NCBI GenBank assembly: GCA_032095175.1
Contig: DAMCZI010000003.1
Location: 62,001-126,000 of the forward strand
DNA: 64,000 nucleotides
Reading direction: 5' to 3'
Origin: DAMCZI01 sp032095175
GTDB taxonomy: Bacteria; Bacillota; Clostridia; Clostridiales; Caloramatoraceae
The position numbers were made by a program, and so were the translations under genes. The notes under the pieces are model-generated. The model was not told where the DNA came from, did not search any database, and saw nothing but the letters and a program-made list of their open reading frames with translations. Of this stretch, positions 29,015-36,933 are shown piece by piece. How positions within the stretch are numbered: position 1 is the first letter of the stretch; the number at the start of each line of letters is the position of its first letter.

Positions 29015-29988
29015 ATGTCCACTAGACTTCCAAGCCATAATGTTCCTCTTTTACTTATTGCTGATATTTTATGCTATATAAATAATAACTCTTCATCAAA
29101 AATTGACGAATTACGATGCTTTACTAATAAAAGTGAAGCATATATAAGAAGCTGCCTTGCGATATGTAAGCTACTAAATGTTATCGGCGAAGATGGGAAT
29201 GTAATTCCATTTGCTAATACATTAGGCAGGACGCCGAACGATGAATTAAAACTTAATGTAATGAGAAAATTTATACAAGAGTATGAGCCATTTATAACAT
29301 TTATTCAATATTACTAAACGGTACAACATTAGAGGAATCAGCAAGAAAAGTATATGTATCTTATAGGTTTGAAGGAAAAGACCATAACTTTCTAAAAGAT
29401 TTATTTATGTCATGGGGAACAGCTACAGGCATTTATACACACACTACGAATGATATAATTATAGAAGAAACAATAAGGACACAGTTATCAGAAATTAACA
29501 CATTAAATATTAACCATGATGATGATATGGCAATTAGGATATACATTGGTGACATTCTATGTGCTGATATATTTTCAACATTGACTTCAACAGAGGTTGA
29601 AGAACTGGTTGATGCCTATAAGAAATGTACTACTGATGCAAGAGATGCTATAGAATGCGTAGGACGGGCTTTTGAAGATTTTCTTAGAAGAACAGCTACT
29701 ATGGTAGGAGTTGACGTAAGTGGTAAAAATGGTATTGGTCAAGTTATAAACACGTTATATAATAACAGGAATGCGTCAGGAATTAATGAAAACAAGATAC
29801 ACAATAAGCAGCAAAGCATAGGTGCTGCCATTGGTGATATTAGGAATACGGCAGGTCATAGCATGGAAGCTCGTACGATGGAACGATGGGATTTAACAAC
29901 CCACAGTGCAAAGATGTATATTGAGTTAATTCTGTCAACAATACGAAGCATTCATAATTATACTCAAGATTCAACATATACTTTCTAA
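29015..29988 (+). pseudogene. Unknown cassette protein 2 (Abi-C-like tail), frameshifted
   Basis: Two frames (29015-29317 and the frame ending at 29988) join if one T is restored near 29308 (FITFIQ|YLLNGTTLEES). The product would be ~324 residues. Helical N-terminal segments (SKIDELRCFTNKSEAYIRSCLAIC) resemble a winged helix. The C-terminal third (DAIECVGRAFEDFLRR, GIGQVINTLYNN, GAAIGDIRNTAGHS) resembles the abortive-infection C-terminal/HEPN-like helical domain. It pairs with the preceding gene (5-bp gap). A role in phage defence is inferred from the domain resemblance and context only. Confidence 0.5.
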
Positions 29989-30018
29989 ATCTGGTACGCC
30001 AGATTTAGAAAGTATGCT
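29980..30018 (+). terminator. Terminator overlapping the module stop codon
   Basis: ACTTTCTAAATCTGG pairs perfectly with CCAGATTTAGAAAGT around TACG. The stop codon of the preceding gene lies inside the left arm. There is no long T-run, so it may instead protect the mRNA 3' end. Confidence 0.6.
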
Positions 30019-30147
30019 GACCTGATTTACCTGCACCCTAATATTTTGATCCATACCAATTAATTCGCCTAGATTAACATGAACACAGTACAAAATTTGG
30101 GGTAAGGTCAAGAGAAATAAATGAATTGCTTGTGGGGGTGAATTTAG

Positions 30148-30960
30148 ATGAGCAGTATCTTTTTAAGTCATAATTCAAGCGACAAACCTTTCGTTAGAAA
30201 ACTAGCCAATGATTTAAGACGAAATGGCTTTTATGTTTGGATAGATGAGGCAGAAATTAAGTTAGGTGATTCCCTTACTCAAAAAATCAGAGAAGGGATT
30301 GATAAGGTTGAATATGTAGGCGTGGTACTTTCAAAAAGTTCGATTGAATCTGAATGGGTAAGGCGTGAAATAGATATCGCAATGAATCAAGAAATTGAGG
30401 GCAAGAAAATTAAGGTGCTGCCTATTATGCTAGAGAAAGTCGACCCGCCATCTTTTTTAAAAGGCAAATTGTATGCTGATTTTACTACTGAGGAAAATTA
30501 TTCCAATGCGTTGAATTTAATAATTGAAAAGCTTAGTGAATGTCCTTATAAAACTGGAGAGAGCAAAATTTCCAAAAAGGAAATAGACTTTTATCTTATG
30601 ACAATAGAAAAACTTAAAGAAGAGATTAACGTAAGTCGGGGAGAAAAAAGATTATTGCTTGCAAGGTTGGAAAAAGAACGTCGTGATATTCCGGAAGTAT
30701 TGAAAGAGGCAATTGATCATGAAAAATCTTTTCTACCAGATTTTGAAGATATTAATAAGTATTATGCATTTATATGTTCTGGAATGAATGTTACAGTAGG
30801 ATATGTATTACATGGTTTAAGAAAAGAAGCAATCAAAGGTGGTCCTCATCAAATAGCTATGTGGTGCCAAATAAACAATCAGACAGATGAACTTGCAATA
30901 TTAGTTGAAGCGGTTTTACGTAGACTGAAATCTTTAAAAGATTTTAAGATAACCTTTTAA
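30148..30960 (+). CDS. TIR-domain protein with unknown C-terminal domain
   Basis: 270 residues. TIR domain at about 3-130: IFLSHNSSDKPFV (box 1), DEAEIKLGDSL (BB-loop region), SIESEWVRREI with the glutamate expected for NADase activity, and LPIMLEKVDPP. The C-terminal ~120 residues (LLARLEKERRDIPEV; YAFICSGMNVTVGYVLHG) are not recognised and may sense the trigger. Bacterial TIR proteins often degrade NAD+ to abort infection. GTGGGGGTG precedes the ATG. It is the last gene before repeat C, 11 bp away. Confidence 0.8.
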   Translation: MSSIFLSHNSSDKPFVRKLANDLRRNGFYVWIDEAEIKLGDSLTQKIREGIDKVEYVGVVLSKSSIESEWVRREIDIAMNQEIEGKKIKVLPIMLEKVDPPSFLKGKLYADFTTEENYSNALNLIIEKLSECPYKTGESKISKKEIDFYLMTIEKLKEEINVSRGEKRLLLARLEKERRDIPEVLKEAIDHEKSFLPDFEDINKYYAFICSGMNVTVGYVLHGLRKEAIKGGPHQIAMWCQINNQTDELAILVEAVLRRLKSLKDFKITF

Positions 30961-30971
30961 TATACCTCCCA

Positions 30972-31055
30972 GCCAAGGGGATACCAGAGGGGTGCGACAT
31001 CTTTTATGCACACTCAAGGCATACAGATGTAGTAGTCCTGTTGCAAAGAAGTTGA
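30972..31055 (+). repeat. Attachment-site-like repeat C
   Basis: The 42-bp arm (30972-31013, GCCAAGG to GCACAC), TCAAGGCATACAG, then CTGTTGCAAAGAAG 26 bp from the CAT core. The right half matches the left-end tail of the rlmD copies, so this looks like a hybrid between the right end of the upstream element and the left end of the next (the TIR-only cassette). Confidence 0.7.
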
Positions 31056-31097
31056 AATATAAAATTTATCGATAGCACAAAAAAAGGAGATATTTAG

Positions 31098-31925
31098 ATG
31101 AATACAAAAATGTATATATTTAGTCTTGAGTATGGGAATCGATTAAACGAAAAGAATTTTATTAAAGATGTCTTGAAAAACTTTGATACAGATACTTTGG
31201 TAGGATGCGGAATCTTTGTAAATAATAATCCATATAACTTGGAGCTATTGTTTTTTGCGTCGCTTGTAAAAGATGTTGATAGATTTGAAGAATTTTTAAA
31301 AAATAAGTATAGCAATAAGAGAAGAATATTTAATTATTTTTTAGATGATATTTTCACGTCTTTTTCAAGTAGTGGTTACAACGAAGCCACTTTTATCGAT
31401 GATTTTAGTGTTGATTTAGCAATCACAGAAGACGCAAATGCAATTTTTCTTTTCCCATGCAAGGAAAAATTAAATAATATTTGGAGAAGCAATTTAGGTG
31501 TGAAAAAAGCACCTCGAGTTTTTCTATCTCATTCCAGCAAAGATAAAAAGATTGTTGATGTAATTTTTAATGAGTTTCAGAAGAGTGAGATAAGTGCTTG
31601 GTATGATAAGTATCAGATAGAACCAGGAGATAGTATTACAGATAAGATAAATGAAGGATTAGATGAAAGTGACATTGGAATAATATGTATATCTAATAAT
31701 TTTTTGAATTCTTCAAGTGGTTGGACTAAAAATGAGTTAAATTACTTTATTCAAAGAAGAATGCGTAATCCTGATAAAGTTTTCATAATTTTAAATTTTG
31801 ATGTACCACACGATGAGCTTCCTCCGCTAGTACAAGATTATAAATACATAGATTATAAAGAAAATGATTCAATAAATACTTTAATTGATGTTTTAAGGAA
31901 AAGACTGACTAATATTAAAGCATAA
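31098..31925 (+). CDS. TIR-domain protein, second, with distinct N-terminal domain
   Basis: 275 residues. The first ~135 (MYIFSLEYGNRLNEKNFIKD..., ANAIFLFPCKEK) are an unknown alpha/beta domain. The TIR domain follows (APRVFLSHSSKDKKIVD, EISAWYDKYQIEPGDSI, IGIICISNNFLNSSSGWTKNEL with the catalytic-type glutamate). The domain order is the reverse of the neighbouring TIR protein. AAAAAGGAG precedes the start. The gene stands alone between repeats C and D with no recombinase. Confidence 0.8.
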   Translation: MNTKMYIFSLEYGNRLNEKNFIKDVLKNFDTDTLVGCGIFVNNNPYNLELLFFASLVKDVDRFEEFLKNKYSNKRRIFNYFLDDIFTSFSSSGYNEATFIDDFSVDLAITEDANAIFLFPCKEKLNNIWRSNLGVKKAPRVFLSHSSKDKKIVDVIFNEFQKSEISAWYDKYQIEPGDSITDKINEGLDESDIGIICISNNFLNSSSGWTKNELNYFIQRRMRNPDKVFIILNFDVPHDELPPLVQDYKYIDYKENDSINTLIDVLRKRLTNIKA

Positions 31926-31932
31926 TTTTGCG

Positions 31933-32004
31933 GCCAAGGCCCCACTAGGTTCAAGAGGCATCTTTTTTGTCCGTTCAAGGCATGTAGAGTGTGTTGTAAA
32001 GATA
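31933..32004 (+). repeat. Attachment-site-like repeat D
   Basis: The 42-bp arm (31933-31974) followed by TCAAGGCATGTAGAGTG, which reads RSRHVECVV in frame. The tail (GTAAAGATAGA) resembles that of repeat A rather than B or C. It begins 8 bp after the second TIR gene and marks the right end of the TIR-only cassette. Confidence 0.7.
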
Positions 32005-32108
32005 GATAAAGATAGAGAAGATAGAGAAGAAATAGATTTTCTTGATTTACTCTTTATTTCGACGTATAATAGTATAATGATAAAAAATTTGAAATTTGAG
32101 GTGAAAAA

Positions 32109-32129
32109 ATGATTAATTTTTCTTGCTAA
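32109..32129 (+). promoter_or_regulatory. Possible six-residue leader peptide
   Basis: GAGGTG precedes an ATG that opens a 6-codon frame (MINFSC, stop). It is located 380 bp upstream of an ABC-F gene, as in ribosome-stalling leaders of antibiotic-inducible genes. Confidence 0.4.
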
Positions 32130-32270
32130 TTTTTAAAGTACATTTAATACAAAGATAAACAGGTGTGTTCTGTTTGTTTTGTTGTACTTATGCAAGAAAG
32201 TTATTCTTTTTTCTCTTAATATATACACTTGTGTTATGCTATAATGATTAGCTTAACTATGTATATCTAT

Positions 32271-32312
32271 GAGCTGTAAGAATGATTAATTCTTGTGGCT
32301 CTTATTTTTTTA
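32271..32312 (+). terminator. Attenuator-type terminator in ABC-F leader
   Basis: GAGCTGTAAGAAT and ATTCTTGTGGCTC form a stem around GATTA, followed by TTATTTTTTT. Located between the leader peptides and the ABC-F gene, it fits premature termination relieved when ribosomes stall. Confidence 0.65.
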
Positions 32313-32345
32313 CAAATAATTCGAATAAGGAGGGTGAATAATATT

Positions 32346-32426
32346 ATGATAAATAAAGACACTTTGCTAACACATGATAATCTCCATATAGAGTCGGATA
32401 CTGCAGGCGACACTTATATGGAGTAA
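32346..32426 (+). promoter_or_regulatory. Second leader ORF upstream of ABC-F gene
   Basis: A 26-codon frame with a strong AAGGAGGGTG site. The RNA following it has alternative pairings (GTCGGA with TCCGAC; AGGCGAC with GTCGCCT; AATAACAA with TTTGTTATT) that overlap the end of the leader ORF, consistent with translational or transcriptional attenuation. Confidence 0.5.
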
Positions 32427-32491
32427 TAACAAGGTCGCCTATTGTTCCGACTTTGTTATTTATACTATTAAATACAGAGGGGGACAAAAAT

Positions 32492-33970
32492 ATGTCTTTA
32501 ATAAATGTTACAAACCTAACCTTTGCTTATGAAGGTAGTTATGATAATATTTTTGAAAATGTAAGTTTTCAAATTGATACAGATTGGAAATTGGGTTTTA
32601 CTGGAAGAAACGGAAGAGGAAAGACTACTTTTCTAAATCTTTTGCTTGGGAAATACGAATATAATGGAAACATTTCAGCTGATGTGACTTTTGAATATTT
32701 TCCTTATGAGGTGCAGGAGCAAAGCAATTTCACCATAGATGTCATAAGGGAGATTAGTCCAAATTCAATGGATTGGGAAATAGTAAAAGAATTATCTTTG
32801 TTAGATATGGACTACGATGCTTTATATAGACAGTTTTATACACTATCTAAAGGAGAGCAGACCAAAGTATTGTTGGTCGCTATGTTTTTGAAGGAGAACT
32901 CCTTCTTACTTATTGATGAGCCTACCAATCATTTGGACGCTGAAGCCAGGCAGAAACTACGCAATTACTTGAAAAAAAAGAAAGGATTTATTCTGATTTC
33001 ACATGATAGGTCTTTGTTGGATAATTGCGTTGACCATATCTTGTCTATTAATAAAACTAATATTGAAATACAAAAAGGAAATTTTTCTTCATGGTGGAGA
33101 AACAAAGAATTACAAGATGGCTTTGAGCTAGCAGAAAACGAAAAATTGAAAAAGGATATTACCAGACTTTCCAGCTCGGCAAAACGTACATCTACATGGT
33201 CAGATAGTGTTGAAAGCAGTAAGTATGGAACTACTAATTCTGGGAGCAAATTAGATAAAGGATATGTTGGACATAAAGCTGCAAAAATGATGAAGCGTTC
33301 TAAAAATATAGAAGCTAGACAACAAAACATGATTGAGGAAAAATCAAAGCTTCTTAAAAATATTGAATCTAATGAAAGTTTAAAAATAGTACCGCTTACT
33401 TTCCATGATAAAAAGCTTGTAGAACTTACAGATGTTGCAATTGAATATGATGATAGAATTGTCTGTGAAGGAGTAAACTTCACTATAGAGCAAGGTGAAA
33501 GAATTGCTATTCAAGGAAAGAATGGTAGTGGAAAATCAAGTATATTGAAATTAATTTATGGAGAAGACATCCCCCATAGTGGAATTGTAAGAAAGAATAA
33601 TAAGTTAATCATTTCTTATGTTTCACAAGATACTTCAGATTTATATGGTAACTTATCTGAGTATGCAGATAAACACTGTATTGATGAGAGTTTTTTAAAA
33701 TCGATGCTTAGAAAACTTGATTTTTCAAGAGAACAGTTTGAAAAGAATATCGAAGATTTTAGTGAAGGACAGAAGAAAAAGGTATTGCTTGCTGAAAGTT
33801 TGTGTGAACGGGCACATTTGTATATTTGGGATGAACCATTGAATTTTATTGATGTCATTTCTCGTATGCAGATTGAGAAATTACTAATTGAACATGAAAC
33901 TACAATTTTGTTTGTTGAGCATGATAGTACATTTTGTGAAAATGTTGCAACAAAAATAATAAAATTGTAA
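32492..33970 (+). CDS. Lsa/CplR-type ABC-F ribosome-protection protein
   Basis: About 492 residues from ATG 32492 (GAGGGGG upstream; a longer start at 32453 is unlikely). Two ABC cassettes: Walker A GRNGRGKTT and GKNGSGKSS; signatures LSKGEQTK and FSEGQKKK; Walker B LLIDEPTNHLD and LYIWDEPLNFID. There are no membrane segments, and the ~90-residue basic linker (residues ~210-300) is the antibiotic-resistance domain of ABC-F proteins. Start and length match Lsa-type proteins, which displace lincosamides, streptogramin A and pleuromutilins from ribosomes. The spectrum cannot be inferred. Expression is probably drug-inducible through the leader. Confidence 0.87.
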   Translation: MSLINVTNLTFAYEGSYDNIFENVSFQIDTDWKLGFTGRNGRGKTTFLNLLLGKYEYNGNISADVTFEYFPYEVQEQSNFTIDVIREISPNSMDWEIVKELSLLDMDYDALYRQFYTLSKGEQTKVLLVAMFLKENSFLLIDEPTNHLDAEARQKLRNYLKKKKGFILISHDRSLLDNCVDHILSINKTNIEIQKGNFSSWWRNKELQDGFELAENEKLKKDITRLSSSAKRTSTWSDSVESSKYGTTNSGSKLDKGYVGHKAAKMMKRSKNIEARQQNMIEEKSKLLKNIESNESLKIVPLTFHDKKLVELTDVAIEYDDRIVCEGVNFTIEQGERIAIQGKNGSGKSSILKLIYGEDIPHSGIVRKNNKLIISYVSQDTSDLYGNLSEYADKHCIDESFLKSMLRKLDFSREQFEKNIEDFSEGQKKKVLLAESLCERAHLYIWDEPLNFIDVISRMQIEKLLIEHETTILFVEHDSTFCENVATKIIKL

Positions 33971-34206
33971 AGGTAGAAATGGCGATTAATATGTTTAATG
34001 GGAATATAAACGTAACACACAATAGGCTACATGCAAAGCCAGATGTTTTGGGCGACGCTTGCATTTGTATATAACTTATCTAGCTCATTTTTGTACACAG
34101 CTTTGTATTGGTTTGGTGAATAGGTATCCACAATGCCGATATTGCTTTTTTTAGTATTTCTAATGCGTCCTGTACGTCTCTTAACTCTTTACGTCAAAAT
34201 TCATGG
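33971..34206. other. Region with a short antisense coding remnant
   Basis: The reverse strand at about 34028-34150 reads NIGIVDTYSPNQYKAVYKNE and ends in a stop near 34028, without start or recognised family. It is likely a leftover of a deleted gene. Confidence 0.3.
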
Positions 34207-34242
34207 AATAGACCACCTAAAATGATTAGGTGGTCTATTTAA
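34207..34242. terminator. Bidirectional terminator
   Basis: AATAGACCACCTAA and TTAGGTGGTCTATT form a stem around AATGA, ending in TTTAAT. It separates the ABC-F side from the minus-strand BceB remnant. Confidence 0.8.
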
Positions 34243-34277
34243 TCTGGTATATATTCGGCTATATCCTTCAGACTCAA

Positions 34278-34517
34278 TCATTCTGTTTCCCTTAACCGCT
34301 CGACAATGGTAGATTTTTTATAGATAGAGTGATATGCAATTTTAGGTGTTATCACACAGATTGTTATAATTGCCAGACTTACCATTATCACTGGGAGAAA
34401 AGGATAGGTGTATATCGCATAAGTCGCTTTTTGTTGGAACAAAGTGAAAATTCCAAATGTAATAGCACTCCCAATTGTAAAAACGAGAAGTAATGTTATT
34501 ACAGCATATCCGAAATG
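34278..34517 (-). pseudogene. BceB-type ABC permease, C-terminal remnant
   Basis: About 80 codons with two membrane segments ending in STIVERLRETE, the characteristic tail of BceB/FtsX-type bacitracin-exporter permeases. The rest of the permease and its ATPase are deleted, and the remnant is fused out of frame to the kinase gene next to it. Confidence 0.72.
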
Positions 34518-34804
34518 AAGCCCTGTATCGATTCTTTTTCTTCCTTTGATTGTGCCATATCGGAAATGCACATGTCCACAATTCGATTTGCTTTGTGTGT
34601 AAGTTTAGAGATTCGATCATCTTTTGTGATTTCAAGCTGCAAGCTGGTATCTTTATTCAAGACGCGGTCTAAAATCATATCTATAGCATTAAAAGTGTTA
34701 ATAACATACCTCCGGCAGCATAGGATAATGATAATGAGAGCAACAATAGCCGCACCAACTAACATATAAGGCAAATAAGTCAATTCCATCACTCCTTTAC
34801 CCAT
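34517..34804 (-). pseudogene. BceS-type histidine kinase, N-terminal remnant
   Basis: From ATG 34804, one membrane segment (LPYMLVGAAIVALIIIILCC) and a cytoplasmic helix run to QGFISDM, just before where the phosphorylated histidine box (SHQ) should start. The catalytic domain was lost by the deletion that brought in the BceB tail. It overlaps the response regulator end by 16 bp. Confidence 0.7.
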
Positions 34805-35304
34805 ACATAACCCATTCCATGTATTGTTTTAATTGTCTTAGGATTTTTGGGGTCATTTTCTATTTTTGCACGCAAACGGCTGATGTTCACAGACAAGGTG
34901 TTTTCATCAACAAAATTGCCCTGCATATCCCATAGCGCAAGTATCCGTTCTTTAGTTAGAATCTGTCCTGCATTACTCATAAAATAATTGAGCAGTCGAA
35001 ATTCAGTTGCACTTATTGGGATTTCTTCATCAGCACGATAAAATTTACAGAGATTAACATCAAGTCTAAATCTGCTGGATTGAATAGTATAATTTTTATT
35101 TGTTTCAAGTCGACGGAACACAGTTTCAACGCGCGCGCGCAAGACCGAAAGCGAAAACGGCTTTGTAATATAATCGTCTGCGCCAGACATCAAACCTTGT
35201 ACTTCGTCCGTTTCTAAATCACAGGCTGTGAGCATAATGATAGGAATTTTAGAATAAGTTCTGATTTCTTTGCACCAATCCATCCCGTTGCCATCTGGTA
35301 GCAT
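34789..35304 (-). pseudogene. OmpR/BceR-type response regulator lacking its N-terminus
   Basis: 171 residues starting inside the receiver domain at MLPDGNG; about 45 residues, including the acidic pocket, are missing, though the region around the phosphoacceptor and the Lys (ITKPFS) remain. The winged-helix output domain is complete to GMGYVWVKE. With the adjacent kinase and permease remnants it forms a decayed BceRS-BceAB-like peptide-antibiotic resistance locus. Confidence 0.75.
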
Positions 35305-35812
35305 GATTTATGCTTTTTTTGATTGGCCCATGATCTAGCAAGAAAGCTTAAATTGTTGATTTACATTCCATAACTTCCTCTAAGAAATGGATTGGACTAT
35401 CAATATTGCAATAATTTTCTTTGCTTCATAGATGGAGTATTAATGCCTATATAAATTTTCAATAATTTTAACTGATAAAAAACAGAAAAGCTTATTTCAA
35501 CAATTTTATTTGCGATAAGACTGATAGGTATGAAGATTTTGACAGTGAGAGGCGGGTTGCGTTTGGGGAAAGTTAAGATATTGTGTTTGTAGGTTTGTTT
35601 TGGAGTTTAATATGTAAAGAAATATTGGTAAAAATCAAGCAACGAAATTTATACGTTATTCCATGAAAGATAATAAAAAACCCGTCACAAAATATGTGAC
35701 GGAAATGTAAATTCTATTTATTTTCTATACTTACTATACCATAAAATGAGCAAAATTTCAAGTCTTGTACTTGTCAAGCTTTGGGTGTATTAAGTATAAG
35801 AGGTGATTTAAA
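35305..35812. other. Intergenic region with terminator and gene-tail remnant
   Basis: ACTGATAGGTATGAAGATTT at 35520 reads TDRYEDFD and recurs at 38154 (see repeat entry). CCGTCACA/TGTGACGG (35683-35702) forms a terminator stem. No complete gene is seen. Confidence 0.5.
35520..35577 (+). repeat. Direct repeat of a gene-tail remnant, copy 1
   Basis: Reads TDRYEDFDSERRVAFGES then stop. It is similar over ~45 bp to copy 2 at 38154-38210 (TDRYEDFDGEKWVVFVEQ). The two copies flank the methyltransferase and serine hydrolase genes. Confidence 0.5.
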
Positions 35813-36727
35813 ATGGAACGAAAAAGCATGACAGCACTTGTTAGTGCATTCTCAAGAGCGTACCACGTTGAAAATAACAAAGTTAAAATTTTTGATGACA
35901 GTATTGCAAGGTTGCTCTTGACCGATGAAGAATATTTTCAAATATCAAAAAGTATGGCAGATGGTATTAGCTTCTTTAATCCTAATTTTACAGGAACAAA
36001 GGACGAGGCTCTAAGATGGATAGTAGACAACCAATTATCTCCTCCGCCACTTGGCAGAGCAGCTTTTGCAGAAGAAGCACTTCAAACAGCTGTATCAATA
36101 GGAACAAGACAATATTTAATTTTTGGTGCGGGATATGATACATTTGCTTATCGTCAACCGACTTGGGCTGAAAAGATACAGATTTTCGAGATTGATCATC
36201 CTTTTACTGCAAATGATAAAAGAATACGTCTTGAAAAAGCTAAGATTACAATACCAAATAATGTTGATTTTATTGAAACAGACTTCACAAATGAACAGTG
36301 GCAAACGGTGTTAACCCAAAATACAATATTTGATGGAAACCAAATTAGCTTTTGTAGTATCCTTGGGGTCGCGTATTATCTTTCTAGACAAACATTTAAT
36401 GAATTGATTACCGTGCTCAGCTTAATTTTACCAAAGGGAAGTTCGATTGTATTTGATTATCCTGATGAAAATACTTATACCGAGAAAGCAGGAGAACGTG
36501 CGAAAAAACAAGCTTTGTTGGCGGGTGCAGCAAATGAAAAGATGCTTGCAAGCTATTCGTACGGAGATATGGAGAAAATTCTTTCAGAACATGGATTTTT
36601 AATTTATGAGCATTTAACACCAATGGAAATGACACAACAACATTTTAAAACCTATAATCAAGCAAACCCTACGCACCCTATGACTGCATTCGATAATGTA
36701 AATTATTGCCTTGCGGTAAGAAAATAA
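35813..36727 (+). CDS. SAM-dependent methyltransferase, leucine-carboxyl-methyltransferase-like family
   Basis: 304 residues. The N-terminus reads FSRAYHVENNKVKIFDD, the SAM-binding loop is FGAGYDTFAYR near residue 105, followed by EIDHP, and the motif FCSILGVAYYLS. This is the TIGR00027/LCMT-type family of putative O-methyltransferases, common in Firmicutes and actinobacteria, with small-molecule substrates that are mostly unknown. Spacing from the AGAGGTG site to the ATG is normal. It stands alone between terminators. Confidence 0.82.
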   Translation: MERKSMTALVSAFSRAYHVENNKVKIFDDSIARLLLTDEEYFQISKSMADGISFFNPNFTGTKDEALRWIVDNQLSPPPLGRAAFAEEALQTAVSIGTRQYLIFGAGYDTFAYRQPTWAEKIQIFEIDHPFTANDKRIRLEKAKITIPNNVDFIETDFTNEQWQTVLTQNTIFDGNQISFCSILGVAYYLSRQTFNELITVLSLILPKGSSIVFDYPDENTYTEKAGERAKKQALLAGAANEKMLASYSYGDMEKILSEHGFLIYEHLTPMEMTQQHFKTYNQANPTHPMTAFDNVNYCLAVRK

Positions 36728-36889
36728 GTTAGCACCTATGCAACTTAATTTACTGCAAGCAAAATAACTAATTGTATCGAATAACCTTTGAAATTGATAC
36801 AAGGATTTTCATGGACAGATGTAGATTGCTATTATTATAATTTATTTTAAAATTGGTCTTGTAAAAAATTTTTAATCATTATATCCTTT

Positions 36890-36912
36890 GTTATAAGGAT
36901 ATCCTTTATAAC
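36890..36912. promoter_or_regulatory. Palindromic operator-like site
   Basis: GTTATAAGGATATCCTTTATAAC is a near-perfect palindrome centred on AGGATATCCT. It lies just upstream of the ribosome binding site of the serine hydrolase and probably binds a dimeric regulator. Confidence 0.5.
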
Positions 36913-36933
36913 ATAAAGGAGGAAATTGATCAT

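Noticed and set aside
7314..32004. Integron-type attC array
   Set aside because: The repeats have fixed asymmetric arms and rlmD-like tails rather than folded attC symmetry, no tyrosine integrase is present, and serine recombinases lie alongside.
32965..33483. 172-codon antisense ORF in the ABC-F gene
   Set aside because: Serine/phenylalanine-rich composition typical of the reverse complement of a lysine/glutamate-rich linker.
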